Shown: positions 16,413-25,530, counted from the first letter of the stretch. The stretch is DNA of 64,000 nt from Glycomyces tritici (GCF_030403505.1 NZ_JAUEMJ010000001.1:867762-931761), one strand, 5' to 3'. Notes: generated by a model from the sequence alone, not told the origin. Program-made: numbers and translations.

Positions 16413-17045
16413 GTGACTGAAGAACGCCTAGTGTGGGTCGACTGCGAAATGACCGGCCTCGACCCGGAGACCGAAGCCCTCATCGAGATCGCCGTACTCG
16501 TCACGGAGCCCGACCTCACCCCTTTGGACACCGGACTCGACATCGTCATCGCCTGCGACGAGACGACTCTGGCGAACATGGGCGCGTTCGTCGCCGACAT
16601 GCACGCCAAGTCCGGGCTCACCGACGAAGTGCGGGCATCGCCGGTCTCGCTGGCCGAAGCCGAGGACACGGTCCTGGAGTACATCAAGCAGCACGTGCCC
16701 GAAGCGCGCACGGCCCCGTTGTGCGGCAACTCGATCGCCACGGACCGCACGTTCATCACCAAGTACATGCCGCGACTGGACGACCACCTCCACTACCGGA
16801 TGATCGACGTCTCCTCCATCAAGGAGCTCGCCCGGCGCTGGTACCCGCGCGTCTACTACAACCAGCCGCCCAAGGGCCTCGCCCACCGCGCGCTCGCCGA
16901 CATCCTCGAGAGCGTGCAGGAACTCGAGTACTACCGGCGCACGGTGTTCGTACCCCTGCCCGGACCGAGCAGCGACGAGGCCAAGGCCGCAGCCGCGGAC
17001 GTCGCCCGCGCCGCCACTGAGACGGCCGACACCGAACCCCGTTGA
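16413..17045 (+). CDS. orn: Oligoribonuclease
   Basis: A 210-residue DEDDh 3'-5' exonuclease that degrades very short RNAs (2-5 nt) to mononucleotides, including pGpG and pApA from cyclic dinucleotide turnover. All catalytic motifs are present: [10 protein letters not shown] (Asp, Glu), [11 protein letters not shown] (Asp) and HRALADI (His, Asp). An Ala/Asp/Glu-rich C-terminal tail of about 20 residues is extra compared with the compact family core. GTG at 16413 gives the standard N terminus [10 protein letters not shown]. The tRNA-His gene follows within 70 bases, an arrangement common in actinomycetes. Confidence 0.95.
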   Translation: MTEERLVWVDCEMTGLDPETEALIEIAVLVTEPDLTPLDTGLDIVIACDETTLANMGAFVADMHAKSGLTDEVRASPVSLAEAEDTVLEYIKQHVPEARTAPLCGNSIATDRTFITKYMPRLDDHLHYRMIDVSSIKELARRWYPRVYYNQPPKGLAHRALADILESVQELEYYRRTVFVPLPGPSSDEAKAAAADVARAATETADTEPR

Positions 17046-17072
17046 CACGAACACCGGGAGCTTGGCTATGAT
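17042..17072 (+). promoter_or_regulatory. Promoter of tRNA-His
   Basis: A consensus TTGACA (17042-17047) overlaps the orn stop codon, and TATGAT (17067-17072) follows after 19 bases (18 if CTATGA is taken). Its position about 40 bases before the tRNA fits a dedicated strong promoter. Confidence 0.65.
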
Positions 17073-17111
17073 TGTCGCCGGTCCCAGGTTTTTCCTGCGG
17101 TACCGGTCTTG

Positions 17112-17187
17112 GTGGTCGTAGCTCAGCTGGTAGAGCACCTGGTTGTGGTCCAGGAGGTCGCGGGTTCAAGCCCCGTCGGTCACCCCA
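17112..17187 (+). tRNA. tRNA-His (anticodon GTG)
   Basis: The cloverleaf is complete: acceptor GTGGTCG pairing with CGGTCAC (two G-U pairs), D arm GCTC-AGCTGGTA-GAGC, anticodon arm CCTGG-TTGTGGT-CCAGG with anticodon GTG, and T arm GCGGG-TTCAAGC-CCCGT. Discriminator C73 and encoded CCA end the gene at 17187. The extra G at 17111 is the G-1 typical of tRNA-His. Confidence 0.97.
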
Positions 17188-17190
17188 AGT

Positions 17191-17235
17191 CGAAAGGCCC
17201 CGTGAGCAGGCGTCAGCCGCTTACGGGGCCTTTCG
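17191..17235 (+). terminator. Terminator after tRNA-His
   Basis: A 17-base stem with one G-U pair (arms 17191-17207 and 17219-17235, CGAAAGGCCCCGT with ACGGGGCCTTTCG) directly follows the tRNA. Confidence 0.85.
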
Positions 17236-17295
17236 CCTTTGCCTTGAAGCCGGCGGCTACGGCCGGTGCCGCAGCACCGGCCGTAGCACAACGGT

Positions 17296-17787
17296 TCAGC
17301 CCTGGTTCCGCTTGCGGCGCAACCGCTCACGGCGCTTTCGCTCCTCGGCCGGGCGGATGATGTTCCGCTCGGCCACGGTCAGCACCGAGGCGACGACGCC
17401 CAGCGGGATCACGACCCAGAGCGGCCAGAAGTACTGGTGGCTGCCCGTCAGGAAGAAGACGAACCCCCAGACGCCGGTGACGATGCCGATCGGGATCGAG
17501 ACGCCCGCCCACAGCCACTTGATCCATTCGGGAGTGGGGAGCTTGTCGGACACGTGCGCGTCCTCTTGGGCCTGCAGGACGCGCTGGTACGCCGGCAGGT
17601 CCGCCAGGACGACCTCGGTCTCACCGACGGTCTTGGCCGCCATGAGGATGTCGACGCGCTTCTCGTACTCCTCGAGGTCGATGTAGCCCTGGTCCACGGC
17701 GGAGCGCAGAATCTCGGTCAAGGAAGCGCGTTCGGCGTTGCCGACCCGCAGCTCGCGGTCGGCGCCGAAGCGTTCGAGGGAGGACAT
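17296..17787 (-). CDS. DUF1707 domain membrane protein
   Basis: The 163-residue protein has an N-terminal DUF1707 (SHOCT-like) domain (LRVGNAERASLTEILRSAVDQGYIDLEEYEKRV), a linker, two membrane helices (GVSIPIGIVTGVWGFVFFL and PLWVVIPLGVVASVLTV) and a very basic C-terminal tail (RKRRERLRRKRNQG). The family is widespread in actinomycetes; its role is not established. It follows a second DUF1707 gene by about 30 bases, suggesting gene duplication and co-transcription. Confidence 0.8.
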   Translation of the reverse strand: MSSLERFGADRELRVGNAERASLTEILRSAVDQGYIDLEEYEKRVDILMAAKTVGETEVVLADLPAYQRVLQAQEDAHVSDKLPTPEWIKWLWAGVSIPIGIVTGVWGFVFFLTGSHQYFWPLWVVIPLGVVASVLTVAERNIIRPAEERKRRERLRRKRNQG

Positions 17788-17819
17788 TCGTTGGGCTCCT
17801 AGGGGGGCGGGGAGTCGGT

Positions 17820-18329
17820 TCAGTGCCAGTCGTGGCCGCGGCGCTCGCGCCGGGGCCCGTCGTCTTCGTCGTCTTCGTCGTCATCGCCCCAACGGCCGCG
17901 GTTGACCAGTTGCACGAACGTGGCGATGGAGAGGCCCATGATCGGCCAGACCGGCCAGAAGCTGCCGTAGTACCCGGAGGAGACCGCGCCGGCCAGCCAG
18001 ATCAGGGTGCAGATGCCGCCGACGAGGACCAGCGCCCTGAGGGCGGGGACTTCGTGGAACCAGTTGCGGCCGCGGGGCGCCCGCTCGGCCTTGGCGTTCA
18101 CGGCGGCGGGCCCGGCGGGGACGACCTCGCCCTCCTTCGGGCGGCCGCCGGGGAGGTCGTCGAAGATGAGGTCGAGCTCGGCGTTCGTCTTGGCCTCGTA
18201 GGCGGTCTTGGCGCGCTCGTCGAACTCGACGAGGTCGATACGGCCTTCGTCGAGAGCGGCCTGCAACTGCGCGATCGCCAGTTCGCGGTCGGCGTTCGAG
18301 ATGCGCAGCTTGCCGTGGTCTTCGGTCAC
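17820..18329 (-). CDS. DUF1707 domain membrane protein
   Basis: The 169-residue protein has DUF1707 at the N terminus (LRISNADRELAIAQLQAALDEGRIDLVEFDERA), two membrane helices (ALRALVLVGGICTLIWLAGAV and FWPVWPIMGLSIATFVQLV) and an acidic tail (DDDEDDEDD) ending in Arg/His. The acidic tail contrasts with the basic tail of its downstream paralogue, so the pair might interact. It starts about 25 bases after map and may be the last part of the rpsE-map transcript. Confidence 0.8.
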   Translation of the reverse strand: MTEDHGKLRISNADRELAIAQLQAALDEGRIDLVEFDERAKTAYEAKTNAELDLIFDDLPGGRPKEGEVVPAGPAAVNAKAERAPRGRNWFHEVPALRALVLVGGICTLIWLAGAVSSGYYGSFWPVWPIMGLSIATFVQLVNRGRWGDDDEDDEDDGPRRERRGHDWH

Positions 18330-18353
18330 GCTGCCAATTATGGCACCGGGATC

Positions 18354-19190
18354 CTATTCGGCGCGAGCCGCGCTCGCGACCGCGTCGCCCAGTTGTTCGA
18401 CGCCGCCGTCCGGGGCGGTGAGGACCCAGACGCCGTCCTCGCAGAGCGCGATGGTGTGCTCGACGTGCGCGGCGATCGAGCCGTCGTCGGTCACGATGGT
18501 CCAGCCGTCCGCCAGTTCAGCGGTCTCCTCCGAGCCGAGGGTGATCATCGGCTCGATCGCCAGGGCCATGCCCGGGCGCAGCTTCGGGCCCTCACCGGGG
18601 CGGCCGTAGTTGAGGATGTGCGGGTCCTGGTGCATCTCGGTGCCGATGCCGTGCCCGCCGAAGCCGGTCACGATGCCGTACTCGCCGGAGTGGTCGACCG
18701 AGTGCTCGATGGCGGCGGAGATCCCGCCGAGGCGCTTCGCGGTCGCCGCGGCCTTGATCCCGGCCCACATGGCGGCCTCGCAGGCCTCCCGCAGGGCCGT
18801 CAGCTCAGGGGCGACCTGGCCGATCTCGATGGTGATCGCCGCGTCCCCGTGCCAGCCGTCGACGATCGCGCCGACGTCGACCGAGAGGAGGTCCCCTTCC
18901 TTGAGGACCGCGTCCTCGGAGGGGATCGCGTGCACGACCTGCTCGTTCACCGACGAGCAGATCGAGCCCGGGTAGGGCCCGTTGCCGATGTCGTAGCCCT
19001 TGAAGGACGGCACGGCCCCGCAGTCGCGGATCACGTGCTCGGCGATGCGGTCGAGTTCCGCCGTCGTCACGCCCGGCCCGGCCGACTCGCGCATGGCCTG
19101 GTGGACCTCGGCCACGACGAGGCCGGCGGTCCGCATCTTGCGGATCTGCTCGGGCGTCTTGTACTGGATCTGCTGGCGACGGCGAAACAC
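18354..19190 (-). CDS. map: Methionine aminopeptidase, type I
   Basis: The 278-residue enzyme removes the initiator methionine from nascent proteins. The five metal ligands are visible: the two Asp in SVDVGAIVDGWHGDAA, His in GHGIGTEMHQDP, Glu in AIEPMI and Glu in HVEHTIAL. The N terminus (MFRRRQQIQYKTPEQIRKMR) is the usual actinobacterial form. It follows adk by five bases. In most actinomycetes infA-rpmJ-rpsM-rpsK-rpsD-rpoA would come next; here DUF1707 genes do. Confidence 0.96.
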   Translation of the reverse strand: MFRRRQQIQYKTPEQIRKMRTAGLVVAEVHQAMRESAGPGVTTAELDRIAEHVIRDCGAVPSFKGYDIGNGPYPGSICSSVNEQVVHAIPSEDAVLKEGDLLSVDVGAIVDGWHGDAAITIEIGQVAPELTALREACEAAMWAGIKAAATAKRLGGISAAIEHSVDHSGEYGIVTGFGGHGIGTEMHQDPHILNYGRPGEGPKLRPGMALAIEPMITLGSEETAELADGWTIVTDDGSIAAHVEHTIALCEDGVWVLTAPDGGVEQLGDAVASAARAE

Positions 19191-19195
19191 GGTGG

Positions 19196-19831
19196 CTATT
19201 CCGCGGCGCCGATGGCGTTCAGGGCGCGCTCGGTGACCTCGGCGACCTCGCCGATCGCGTCGATCCGCACGAGCTTGCCCTGGGCCTCGTAGTAGCCCAC
19301 GAGCGGCGCGGTCTGCTCCGCGTAGACCTTGAGGCGGTTCTTGATCGTCTCGGGCTGGTCGTCCGTGCGCTGGTACAAGTCCTCGGAGTCGGGATCCGCG
19401 GGCGGGTCGAACTCCAGGTGGTAGACCTTGCCGGTCGACTTCGAGACGCGGCGCCCGGACAGGCGGCGCACGACCTCGTCGTCACTGGCGACCAGCTCCA
19501 GGGCCAGGTCGAGGGTCGCGCCCGCCGCTTCGAGGACCCGGTCGAGGACCTTGGCCTGCTCGGTGTTGCGGGGGTAGCCGTCGAGCAGGAAACCGCCCTT
19601 GGCGTCGTCCTCGGCCAGCCGGTCGGCCACCATCTCGTTGGTGACCTCGTCGGGCACGAGGTTCCCCGCGTCCATGTACTCCTTGGCCTTCAGCCCCAGC
19701 GGCGTGCCGCCGGAGACGTTGGCGCGGAAGATGTCGCCGGTCGAGATCTTGGGGACGCCGAGCCGCTCGGCGATGATCTCCGCCTGGGTGCCCTTGCCGG
19801 CCCCGGGCGGGCCTACGAGTACCAGTCGCAC
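19196..19831 (-). CDS. adk: Adenylate kinase
   Basis: The 211-residue enzyme catalyses ATP + AMP = 2 ADP. The P-loop GPPGAGKGT spans residues 7-15, the AMP-binding segment is [18 protein letters not shown] is the conserved Asp-Arg element, and the LID is [19 protein letters not shown] without zinc cysteines. It lies between secY and map as in other actinomycete spc operons. Confidence 0.97.
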   Translation of the reverse strand: MRLVLVGPPGAGKGTQAEIIAERLGVPKISTGDIFRANVSGGTPLGLKAKEYMDAGNLVPDEVTNEMVADRLAEDDAKGGFLLDGYPRNTEQAKVLDRVLEAAGATLDLALELVASDDEVVRRLSGRRVSKSTGKVYHLEFDPPADPDSEDLYQRTDDQPETIKNRLKVYAEQTAPLVGYYEAQGKLVRIDAIGEVAEVTERALNAIGAAE

Positions 19832-19872
19832 AGTTGTTCCTCCCGTGTGGTGCCTATGAAGATGTTCCTGCG

Positions 19873-21210
19873 TCAGCGGAGGAAGCCTTCGTAGTGGCGC
19901 TGCATCAGCTGGGACTCGATCTGCTTGACCGACTCCAGGCCGACGCCCACCATGATCAGCACCGAGGTACCGCCGAACGCGAATGTCGCGAACAGCTGCT
20001 CGTTACCGAAAGCGATGATGGCCAGATTGGGAAGGATAGCGATGATGGCCAGGTACAGCGAGCCCGGGAAGGTCAGGCGTGACAGGACTCGCTGCAAGTA
20101 GGTCGCGGTGGGCTTGCCCGGGCGCACGCCGGGGATGAACCCGCCGGCCTTCTTCATGTTCTCAGCGACGTCGTCGACCTTGAAGGTGATCGAGACGTAG
20201 AAGTAGGTGAAGAAGATGATCAGGAGCGCGTACAGCGAGATGTAGACCCACGAGCCCTGGTTGAGCAGGTACCGGTCGATGAACTGCACCCACGACGAGT
20301 CGCTGTTCTGGTTGAGCTGGCGGAACAGCGTCGGGATGTACAGCAGCGAGGAGCCGAAGATGACGGGCACGACGCCGGCCTGGTTGACCTTGAGCGGGAT
20401 GTAGGTCGAGGTGCCGCCGTACATCCGGCGGCCGACCATCTTCTTGGCGTACTGCACCGGGATGCGGCGCTGCGACTGCTCGATGAAGATGACCGCCACC
20501 ATGATCACGATGCACAGACCGATGATCACGCTGAACATGAACCAGCCCTCGGACTTCTGCAGGGACCAGAACTGGCCCGGCATCTGCGCCGCGATGGAGG
20601 CGAAGATCAGGAGGCTCATGCCGTTGCCGATGCCACGCTCGGTGATCTGCTCGCCGAACCACATGATGATCGCGGTGCCCGCGACCATGACGGCCACGAC
20701 GGCCACGATCGTCATCCAGTACGGGATGTTCGCGTCCGTGGCGGACAGGTCCGGCAGGATGTCGTCCGGGCACTGGGTCTGGAACAGCACGCCCGAGCGG
20801 GCCAGCGCGATGTAGCTGGCGGCCTGGAGCAGGGCGAGGCCCAGCGTCAGGTACCGGGTGTACTGGGTGATCTTGACCTGGCCGGGCTGGCCCTCCTTGC
20901 GGAGCTGCTCAAGCCTGGGGATCACCACGGTCAGCAGCTGCATGATGATCGACGCGGTGATGTACGGCATGACGCCGAGCGCGAAGACCGAGAGCTGGAG
21001 GAGCGCTCCACCGGTGAACAGGTTCAGGAGCCCGAAGACGCCGGCCTCGTCGGTCGGCCTCATGTTGAGGCAGGACTGCACTGCCGCGTAGTCCACACCG
21101 GGACTCGGCACCTGCGCACCCAGACGATACAGTCCGATGATCATCAAGGTGAACAGGATCTTCTTGCGCAGATCGGGGGTCCGAAACGCGCTGATGAAGG
21201 CGGAGAGCAA
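19873..21210 (-). CDS. secY: Protein translocase subunit SecY
   Basis: The 445-residue channel subunit of the Sec translocon has ten membrane helices, the plug region after helix 1 ([25 protein letters not shown]) and the C-terminal SecA-contact loops ([23 protein letters not shown]). The start is judged to be TTG at 21210, giving [17 protein letters not shown], because AGGAGG lies at the right distance; the extra 19 codons upstream are non-homologous. About 250 bases separate it from rplO, long enough for an extra promoter. Confidence 0.95.
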   Translation of the reverse strand: MLSAFISAFRTPDLRKKILFTLMIIGLYRLGAQVPSPGVDYAAVQSCLNMRPTDEAGVFGLLNLFTGGALLQLSVFALGVMPYITASIIMQLLTVVIPRLEQLRKEGQPGQVKITQYTRYLTLGLALLQAASYIALARSGVLFQTQCPDDILPDLSATDANIPYWMTIVAVVAVMVAGTAIIMWFGEQITERGIGNGMSLLIFASIAAQMPGQFWSLQKSEGWFMFSVIIGLCIVIMVAVIFIEQSQRRIPVQYAKKMVGRRMYGGTSTYIPLKVNQAGVVPVIFGSSLLYIPTLFRQLNQNSDSSWVQFIDRYLLNQGSWVYISLYALLIIFFTYFYVSITFKVDDVAENMKKAGGFIPGVRPGKPTATYLQRVLSRLTFPGSLYLAIIAILPNLAIIAFGNEQLFATFAFGGTSVLIMVGVGLESVKQIESQLMQRHYEGFLR

Positions 21211-21460
21211 TGCGGTTCCTCCTGAACAAGACCCCCTGGCGGGGCCCATGGTGTTGCGGGGCAACACCTTTCGTTACCAGTGGGCGTGTGTAGTTCGTAG
21301 CGAGAGCGTCACACGCCCGAGGCAGACGGTGGTCCTCGCCATGGGAGCCTAGCAGGCGCATTCGGACGCAGAGTATTCGGCATTCATCACGACGAAACGG
21401 GCCGGAGTTTCCTCCGACCCGTTTCGCAGATCTCTTGTTCTAACAGGGAAGACCTGGCGG

Positions 21461-21934
21461 TTACTCGCCCAGGGCCTCGCCGGTCTTCTTGTCCACCACG
21501 GTGGCCGTGCCACCGGCGGCGGTGATCTTGGTGAAGGCGGAGGAGGAGAAGGCGTGGGCCTTCACGTCCAGCTTGACGCCTTCGAGCTCGCCGGAGCCGA
21601 GGACCTTGATGAGCTCCTTCTTGTTGAGGACGCCCACCTCGATCAGCTGCTCGGGGCCGACCTGGCCGCCCTCGGGGAAGAGCTCCGCGAGGCGGTCGAG
21701 GTTGACCACGGTGTAGACGAGCTTGTTGTGCGGCTTGAAGCCCTTGAGCTTCGGCAGGCGGATCTGGAGCGGCTGCTGGCCACCCTCGAATCCGGCCGGC
21801 ACGGTCTTGCGGGCCTTGGTGCCCTTGGTGCCGCGGCCGGCGGTCTTGCCCTTCGAGCCCTCACCGCGACCCACGCGGGTCTTGGCCTTCTTGGCGCCGG
21901 GGGCCGGCTGCAGGTCATGAATGCGAATAGCCAT
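21461..21934 (-). CDS. rplO: 50S ribosomal protein L15
   Basis: The 157-residue protein is an elongated 23S rRNA binder of the large subunit. The signature [21 protein letters not shown] and the central [16 protein letters not shown] are present. It follows rpmD by two bases, the normal spc-operon order. Confidence 0.97.
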   Translation of the reverse strand: MAIRIHDLQPAPGAKKAKTRVGRGEGSKGKTAGRGTKGTKARKTVPAGFEGGQQPLQIRLPKLKGFKPHNKLVYTVVNLDRLAELFPEGGQVGPEQLIEVGVLNKKELIKVLGSGELEGVKLDVKAHAFSSSAFTKITAAGGTATVVDKKTGEALGE

Positions 21935-21936
21935 GA

Positions 21937-22119
21937 CTACTCAACCTCCTCGACGTCGACCAGGTGGCGGACACGGTGGACCATGCCGCGGTACTGCGGG
22001 AGGTCCTCTTTGAAGACGGTCTGGCCGATCTTGCGAAGGCCGAGCGTCTGGATGGTCGCACGGGCCTTCGGCTTCTCGCCGATGACCGACTTGTGCTGGG
22101 TGATCTTCAAACGTGCCAT
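21937..22119 (-). CDS. rpmD: 50S ribosomal protein L30
   Basis: A 60-residue protein starting [14 protein letters not shown] with the conserved [11 protein letters not shown] centre. The ATG at 22119 is 10 bases after rpsE; the longer open frame is a read-in from rpsE sequence in another frame. Confidence 0.97.
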   Translation of the reverse strand: MARLKITQHKSVIGEKPKARATIQTLGLRKIGQTVFKEDLPQYRGMVHRVRHLVDVEEVE

Positions 22120-22129
22120 GTCGATACCC

Positions 22130-22792
22130 CTACGCCTTCGCGGCCGCGGCGGCCTCGGCGCGGGCGCGCAGCAGACCCTGGGGAGCGATGTCCTCCAGCG
22201 CCATGCCGCGGCGGGCCGCGACGGCCTCCGGGGACTCGAGGGCCTTGAGCGCGGCAACCGTCGCGTGGACGATGTTGATCGCGTTCGAGGAGCCCAGGGA
22301 CTTCGACAGGATGTCGTGAATGCCGGCGCATTCGAGCACGGCGCGCACGGGACCACCCGCGATGACACCGGTACCCGAGGAGGCGGGCTTCAGGAGCACC
22401 TTGCCGGCCGCGTCTTCACCGAAGACCTCGTGCGGGATGGTGCCGCCGATGCGGGGGACCGTGAAGAAGTTCTTCTTGGCCTCCTCGACGCCCTTGGCGA
22501 TGGCCGCGGGAACTTCCTTGGCCTTGCCGTAGCCGACACCGACGTTGCCGTTGCCGTCGCCGACCACCACGAGGGCGGTGAAGGCGAAGCGACGGCCGCC
22601 CTTGACGACCTTGGCGACGCGGTTGATGGTGACTACGCGCTCGACGTGCGGGGACTTCTCGGCGCGGTCGCGACCGCGACCGCCGTCACGGCCACCGCGT
22701 CCGCCTCCGGCGCCACGACCGCCACCGCCGCGGCGGTCGCCGCCGGCGGCGGCGCCGTCACGGCTGCCGGCCGCTTGCTGTTGATCAGCCAC
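22130..22792 (-). CDS. rpsE: 30S ribosomal protein S5 with RG-rich N-terminal extension
   Basis: The 220-residue protein has an S5 core from about residue 50 ([39 protein letters not shown]), which lines the mRNA entry channel and contributes to decoding accuracy. The first 43 residues are an Arg/Gly-rich tail (runs such as [20 protein letters not shown]), longer and more basic than in E. coli S5. The GTG at 22792 has AAAGGAA upstream. Here rpsE is the first gene of a detached half-operon: rplR, normally directly upstream, is 22 kb away. Confidence 0.96.
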   Translation of the reverse strand: MADQQQAAGSRDGAAAGGDRRGGGGRGAGGGRGGRDGGRGRDRAEKSPHVERVVTINRVAKVVKGGRRFAFTALVVVGDGNGNVGVGYGKAKEVPAAIAKGVEEAKKNFFTVPRIGGTIPHEVFGEDAAGKVLLKPASSGTGVIAGGPVRAVLECAGIHDILSKSLGSSNAINIVHATVAALKALESPEAVAARRGMALEDIAPQGLLRARAEAAAAAKA

Positions 22793-22926
22793 GAGACTGA
22801 TTCCTTTCGTTCGCTCAACGCCAGCCCGAAACCGGGCTGACTCGCATACTGTGCCCTTTGCGGGCCTTCGGCCCTGGGCGTCCAGATTCAAGACCTGGGG
22901 ACGCTGCGCCTAGGCGCAACCTCTCG

Positions 22927-22956
22927 ATTATGCCTGGTCAGGGGTGCATCGGCGAA
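22927..22956 (-). promoter_or_regulatory. Candidate promoter of the detached rpsE-map operon
   Basis: On the minus strand CATAAT (22932-22927) is an apparent -10 element with a weak TTCGCC 18 bases upstream (22956-22951). The stretch CAGGCATAAT, four bases, AGGTTGCG (22936-22915) is identical in sequence and spacing to the stretch before rpsJ. It lies between a terminator and rpsE and implies a leader of about 125 bases. Confidence 0.6.
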
Positions 22957-22989
22957 CGGCGGGGTCGGGCTGAGGCCGGGGACACAGCC

Positions 22990-23029
22990 GGACCGCCGCC
23001 GGCGCTGCGCAGAACGTCGGCGGCGGTCC
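22990..23029 (-). terminator. Terminator of the GH43-CBM13 gene
   Basis: Perfect 11-base arms GGACCGCCGCC (22990-23000) and GGCGGCGGTCC (23019-23029) lie just after the hydrolase stop codon, isolating it from rpsE. Confidence 0.75.
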
Positions 23030-23047
23030 TTGAGGTGAGGACGGAAC

Positions 23048-24505
23048 CTAGAGCCCGGTCACGTCCCACTGCTGGTTGGCGGCACCGGTGCAGGCGCTCT
23101 GGACGATGGCGGCGTTGTTGGCGGTCGAGGCGGCCTGGAGGCAGAGCCCGGAGTGCTGGGCGACGATGGCGTAGTTGCCGTTCGCGGAGGCGCGCAGGGA
23201 GAAGCGCTGGTTGCCGCCGGCCCAGCAGCCCCACTGGCCGACGGGGGCGCCGTTGGCGGTGGCCTCGTCGAGCACGTCCCAGCACTTGCCGGTGGCGGTG
23301 TTGGAGACGGCGCCGACCTTGGAGCCGGGGTAGACCGGGTCGAAGGTGAAGGCCTGGGGCGCGCCGTTCCAGCAGTCGTACTGGATGAGCCTGGTGCCGT
23401 CGGTGCCCGAGCCGCTGGGCACGTCGATGCAGCGGCCGGAGGCGGCGTTGACGAACTTGGTGCCGTAAGGGCTGCCGTCCTCGCTGCCGACGACGCCCTG
23501 GACCGTGCCCGCGGCGGCGTCGATGTTGAGGGTCGAGTACCAGGTGAGGGTCATGCTGGTGTTGCTGGGGAAGCTGATGGGGAGCCAGACGTACTCGCTG
23601 TCCATGGGCTTGCCGCCCCATTGCGGTCCCCAGCGGTCGCCCATGTAGAGGTAGCTGGTGCCGCTGGTGCCCTGCACGGTGGTGACGAAGGTCGGCTGGG
23701 AGCCGTAGGTGGTGCCGTTCCCGGCGTTGGTCCAGCCCGACCACGTGCCCTCGGGGAAGTTCGTGGTGGTGGCGTACTTGGTCTGGTTGGCGTTCCAGCC
23801 GGTGGCGCCGGAGGTCACCAGGAAGTAGACCCCGTTGCGCTGGAACACGGCCGGGGCCTCGCGGTGGAACCCGTCGAAGACGTGGACGAGCTCGTCGATG
23901 GCGAGGTAGTCGGGGGTGAGCCGGTAGACGTTGAGGTCGTAGTTCACGTCGGCGGCGGAGATGAGGTAGCCGGTGCCGTCGGTGTCGACGAAGAGGGTCA
24001 TGTCGCGGGAGTCGTAGCCGGCGGGCCGGAAGGAGCCCTGGTAGTCGTAGTCGCCGTCGACGGTGTCCGAGACGGCCACGGCCACTTCGGCATCGCCGTA
24101 GTCGACGCCGTTCTCCTTGTGGGCCCAGAGGACGTACTTGTCGGTGGCGGCGTTGTAGATGACCTTGGGCCGCTCGATGTTGGCCGGGGAGAGGTCGGGG
24201 TCGGACTCGGCGCTGAGGATGTCGTTCTCGAACGTCCAGTTCACGAGGTCGGTCGAGGAGTACATGCTGACCTGGTCGAAGAGGTAGTCGTCGCGCTGCT
24301 CGCCGACGAGGTAGTAGGTGTTGCCGACCTTGAGCATGCCGCCGCCGTGGGCGTGCATGAGGTTGCCGGAGGTGTCGGTGATGGTCTGGCCGTTGTCGAA
24401 CGCCACGGGCGCGCCCGCCGCGGGGGCCGGGGCGGCGAGGCCGATGGCCGTGGTCGCGAGGGCGGTCGCGGCGGCGAGGGCGCCCAGCCGCTTGCTTGCT
24501 GACAT
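23048..24505 (-). CDS. Secreted GH43 family glycoside hydrolase with CBM13 (ricin-type) domain
   Basis: The 485-residue protein has a signal peptide (core LGALAAATALATTAIGLAAPAPA), a five-bladed beta-propeller with the GH43 opening MHAHGGGMLKVGNTYYLVGEQ, then REAPAVFQRNGVYFLVTSGATGW and DRWGPQWGG, typical of the exo-beta-1,3-galactanase branch. The C-terminal 130 residues (from about 355) form a ricin-B/CBM13 trefoil with QxF/QxW-type repeats QAFTF, QRFSL and QQWDV. It probably trims galactan or arabinogalactan side chains outside the cell. The ATG at 24505 has GAAGGAG six to seven bases upstream; an ATG at 24526 is less likely. Confidence 0.85.
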   Translation of the reverse strand: MSASKRLGALAAATALATTAIGLAAPAPAAGAPVAFDNGQTITDTSGNLMHAHGGGMLKVGNTYYLVGEQRDDYLFDQVSMYSSTDLVNWTFENDILSAESDPDLSPANIERPKVIYNAATDKYVLWAHKENGVDYGDAEVAVAVSDTVDGDYDYQGSFRPAGYDSRDMTLFVDTDGTGYLISAADVNYDLNVYRLTPDYLAIDELVHVFDGFHREAPAVFQRNGVYFLVTSGATGWNANQTKYATTTNFPEGTWSGWTNAGNGTTYGSQPTFVTTVQGTSGTSYLYMGDRWGPQWGGKPMDSEYVWLPISFPSNTSMTLTWYSTLNIDAAAGTVQGVVGSEDGSPYGTKFVNAASGRCIDVPSGSGTDGTRLIQYDCWNGAPQAFTFDPVYPGSKVGAVSNTATGKCWDVLDEATANGAPVGQWGCWAGGNQRFSLRASANGNYAIVAQHSGLCLQAASTANNAAIVQSACTGAANQQWDVTGL

Positions 24506-25029
24506 CGTCGTCTCCTTCACGAGCACCCCCGGGGATGGAGGTGCGATCGAATCATTTCGATATTTCCACAGATTCGCCCCCTTGTAAAGACCCTTTGTAT
24601 AACCGGCATAAGAACAAGGAATTTCATGTTTCGCGAGAACTCGATAAAGTTACTCCGCCGTCGTCCCCCGAACGAGTGGGTATTTCTGTCGGCAATTCGA
24701 CTCCTTGCACACCACATTGTCACCGCGAGTTGCCCGATTCAATCGGAAACGCACGACCTGCGGCGAATTCCTTATCGCGCAAAAAGGACATTTGACCGCG
24801 CGCGATGACTGAACGTAACAGAGACGTAAGCCTGCGGGACCCCATCACCAGGTGAATCTCCGCTAGCGTAGTGAGTGCAACCCGTTCAGTCACAGCAAGA
24901 TCCGCAGGCGACGGCGCTCCCGCGGCCCCTTCCCATAGCGATCCCCAGACCCGAATTCCATACGCACGACCTCCTCTATTGAGGACGAGTCGGTGCGTCT
25001 ATCCGTCGTGCCCAATGGAGGCTTATCAA
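24506..25029. other. AT-rich divergent control region between GH43 and gtrA
   Basis: No gene is seen in these 524 bases. The stretch 24545-24790 is clearly poorer in GC than the rest of the window (for example TTTCGATATTTCCACAG and TTGTATAACCGG), consistent with a divergent promoter region or an acquired junction. Confidence 0.55.
24792..24821 (+). promoter_or_regulatory. Candidate promoter of the gtrA-glycosyltransferase operon
   Basis: TTGACC (24792-24797) and TAACAG (24816-24821) lie 18 bases apart. The resulting leader would be about 200 bases. The -10 element is weak. Confidence 0.35.
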
Positions 25030-25530
25030 ATGCATCGGCACCGGCCGCCGATAAAGCGGCTCGCCCGATTCTCAGTCGTCGGAGCCACCTGTTTCGCAAT
25101 ACAGGCGGGGATACTCCTCGCCCTCAGCGAGGCCGGCGTCCCGGACACGGCCGCCAATGCGGCCGGGTTCCTCGCCTCGGCGCAGGTCAACTTCCTGCTG
25201 AGTTCCGCCTTCACCTGGGCCGACCGCCGCCTCCCCGGACCGGGGGCGCGGCCCGTCGCGGCGCGCTGGGCCTCCTTCCAGGTCACCGTCGCGATCAGCC
25301 TGGCCTGCAACACCGGCGTGTTCGCGCTCGTCTCGCGCTTCGCGCCCTCGGTGGCGGCCGCGGCCGTGGCCGTGTGCGCCGGGGCCCTCCTCACCTACCT
25401 CGCCAGCGACCACCTCGTCTTCCGCCGCCGCAAGGCGGCTCCGACCGACCACATTGGAGACTCCCTTGACGATCATCGCCGACCAGCCGCAGCACTCCCC
25501 GGTCCGAACGGCCGCACCACCGCCGACTGA
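25030..25530 (+). CDS. GtrA family membrane protein
   Basis: The 166-residue protein has four membrane helices in the GtrA pattern: LARFSVVGATCFAIQAGILLAL, ANAAGFLASAQVNFLLSSAFTW, SFQVTVAISLACNTGVFAL and AVAVCAGALLTYLASDHLVF. GtrA-like proteins are thought to move polyprenyl-linked sugars across the membrane or support glycosyltransferases that use them. The ATG at 25030 has GGAGG nine bases upstream. Its 3' end overlaps the next gene by 65 bases, and the three following genes are tightly packed, so it opens an operon. Confidence 0.85.
   Translation: MHRHRPPIKRLARFSVVGATCFAIQAGILLALSEAGVPDTAANAAGFLASAQVNFLLSSAFTWADRRLPGPGARPVAARWASFQVTVAISLACNTGVFALVSRFAPSVAAAAVAVCAGALLTYLASDHLVFRRRKAAPTDHIGDSLDDHRRPAAALPGPNGRTTAD

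Noticed and set aside
24545..24620. A clear promoter for the GH43 gene
   Set aside because: TTTACA on the minus strand is present, but no convincing -10 element lies 16-19 bases downstream.
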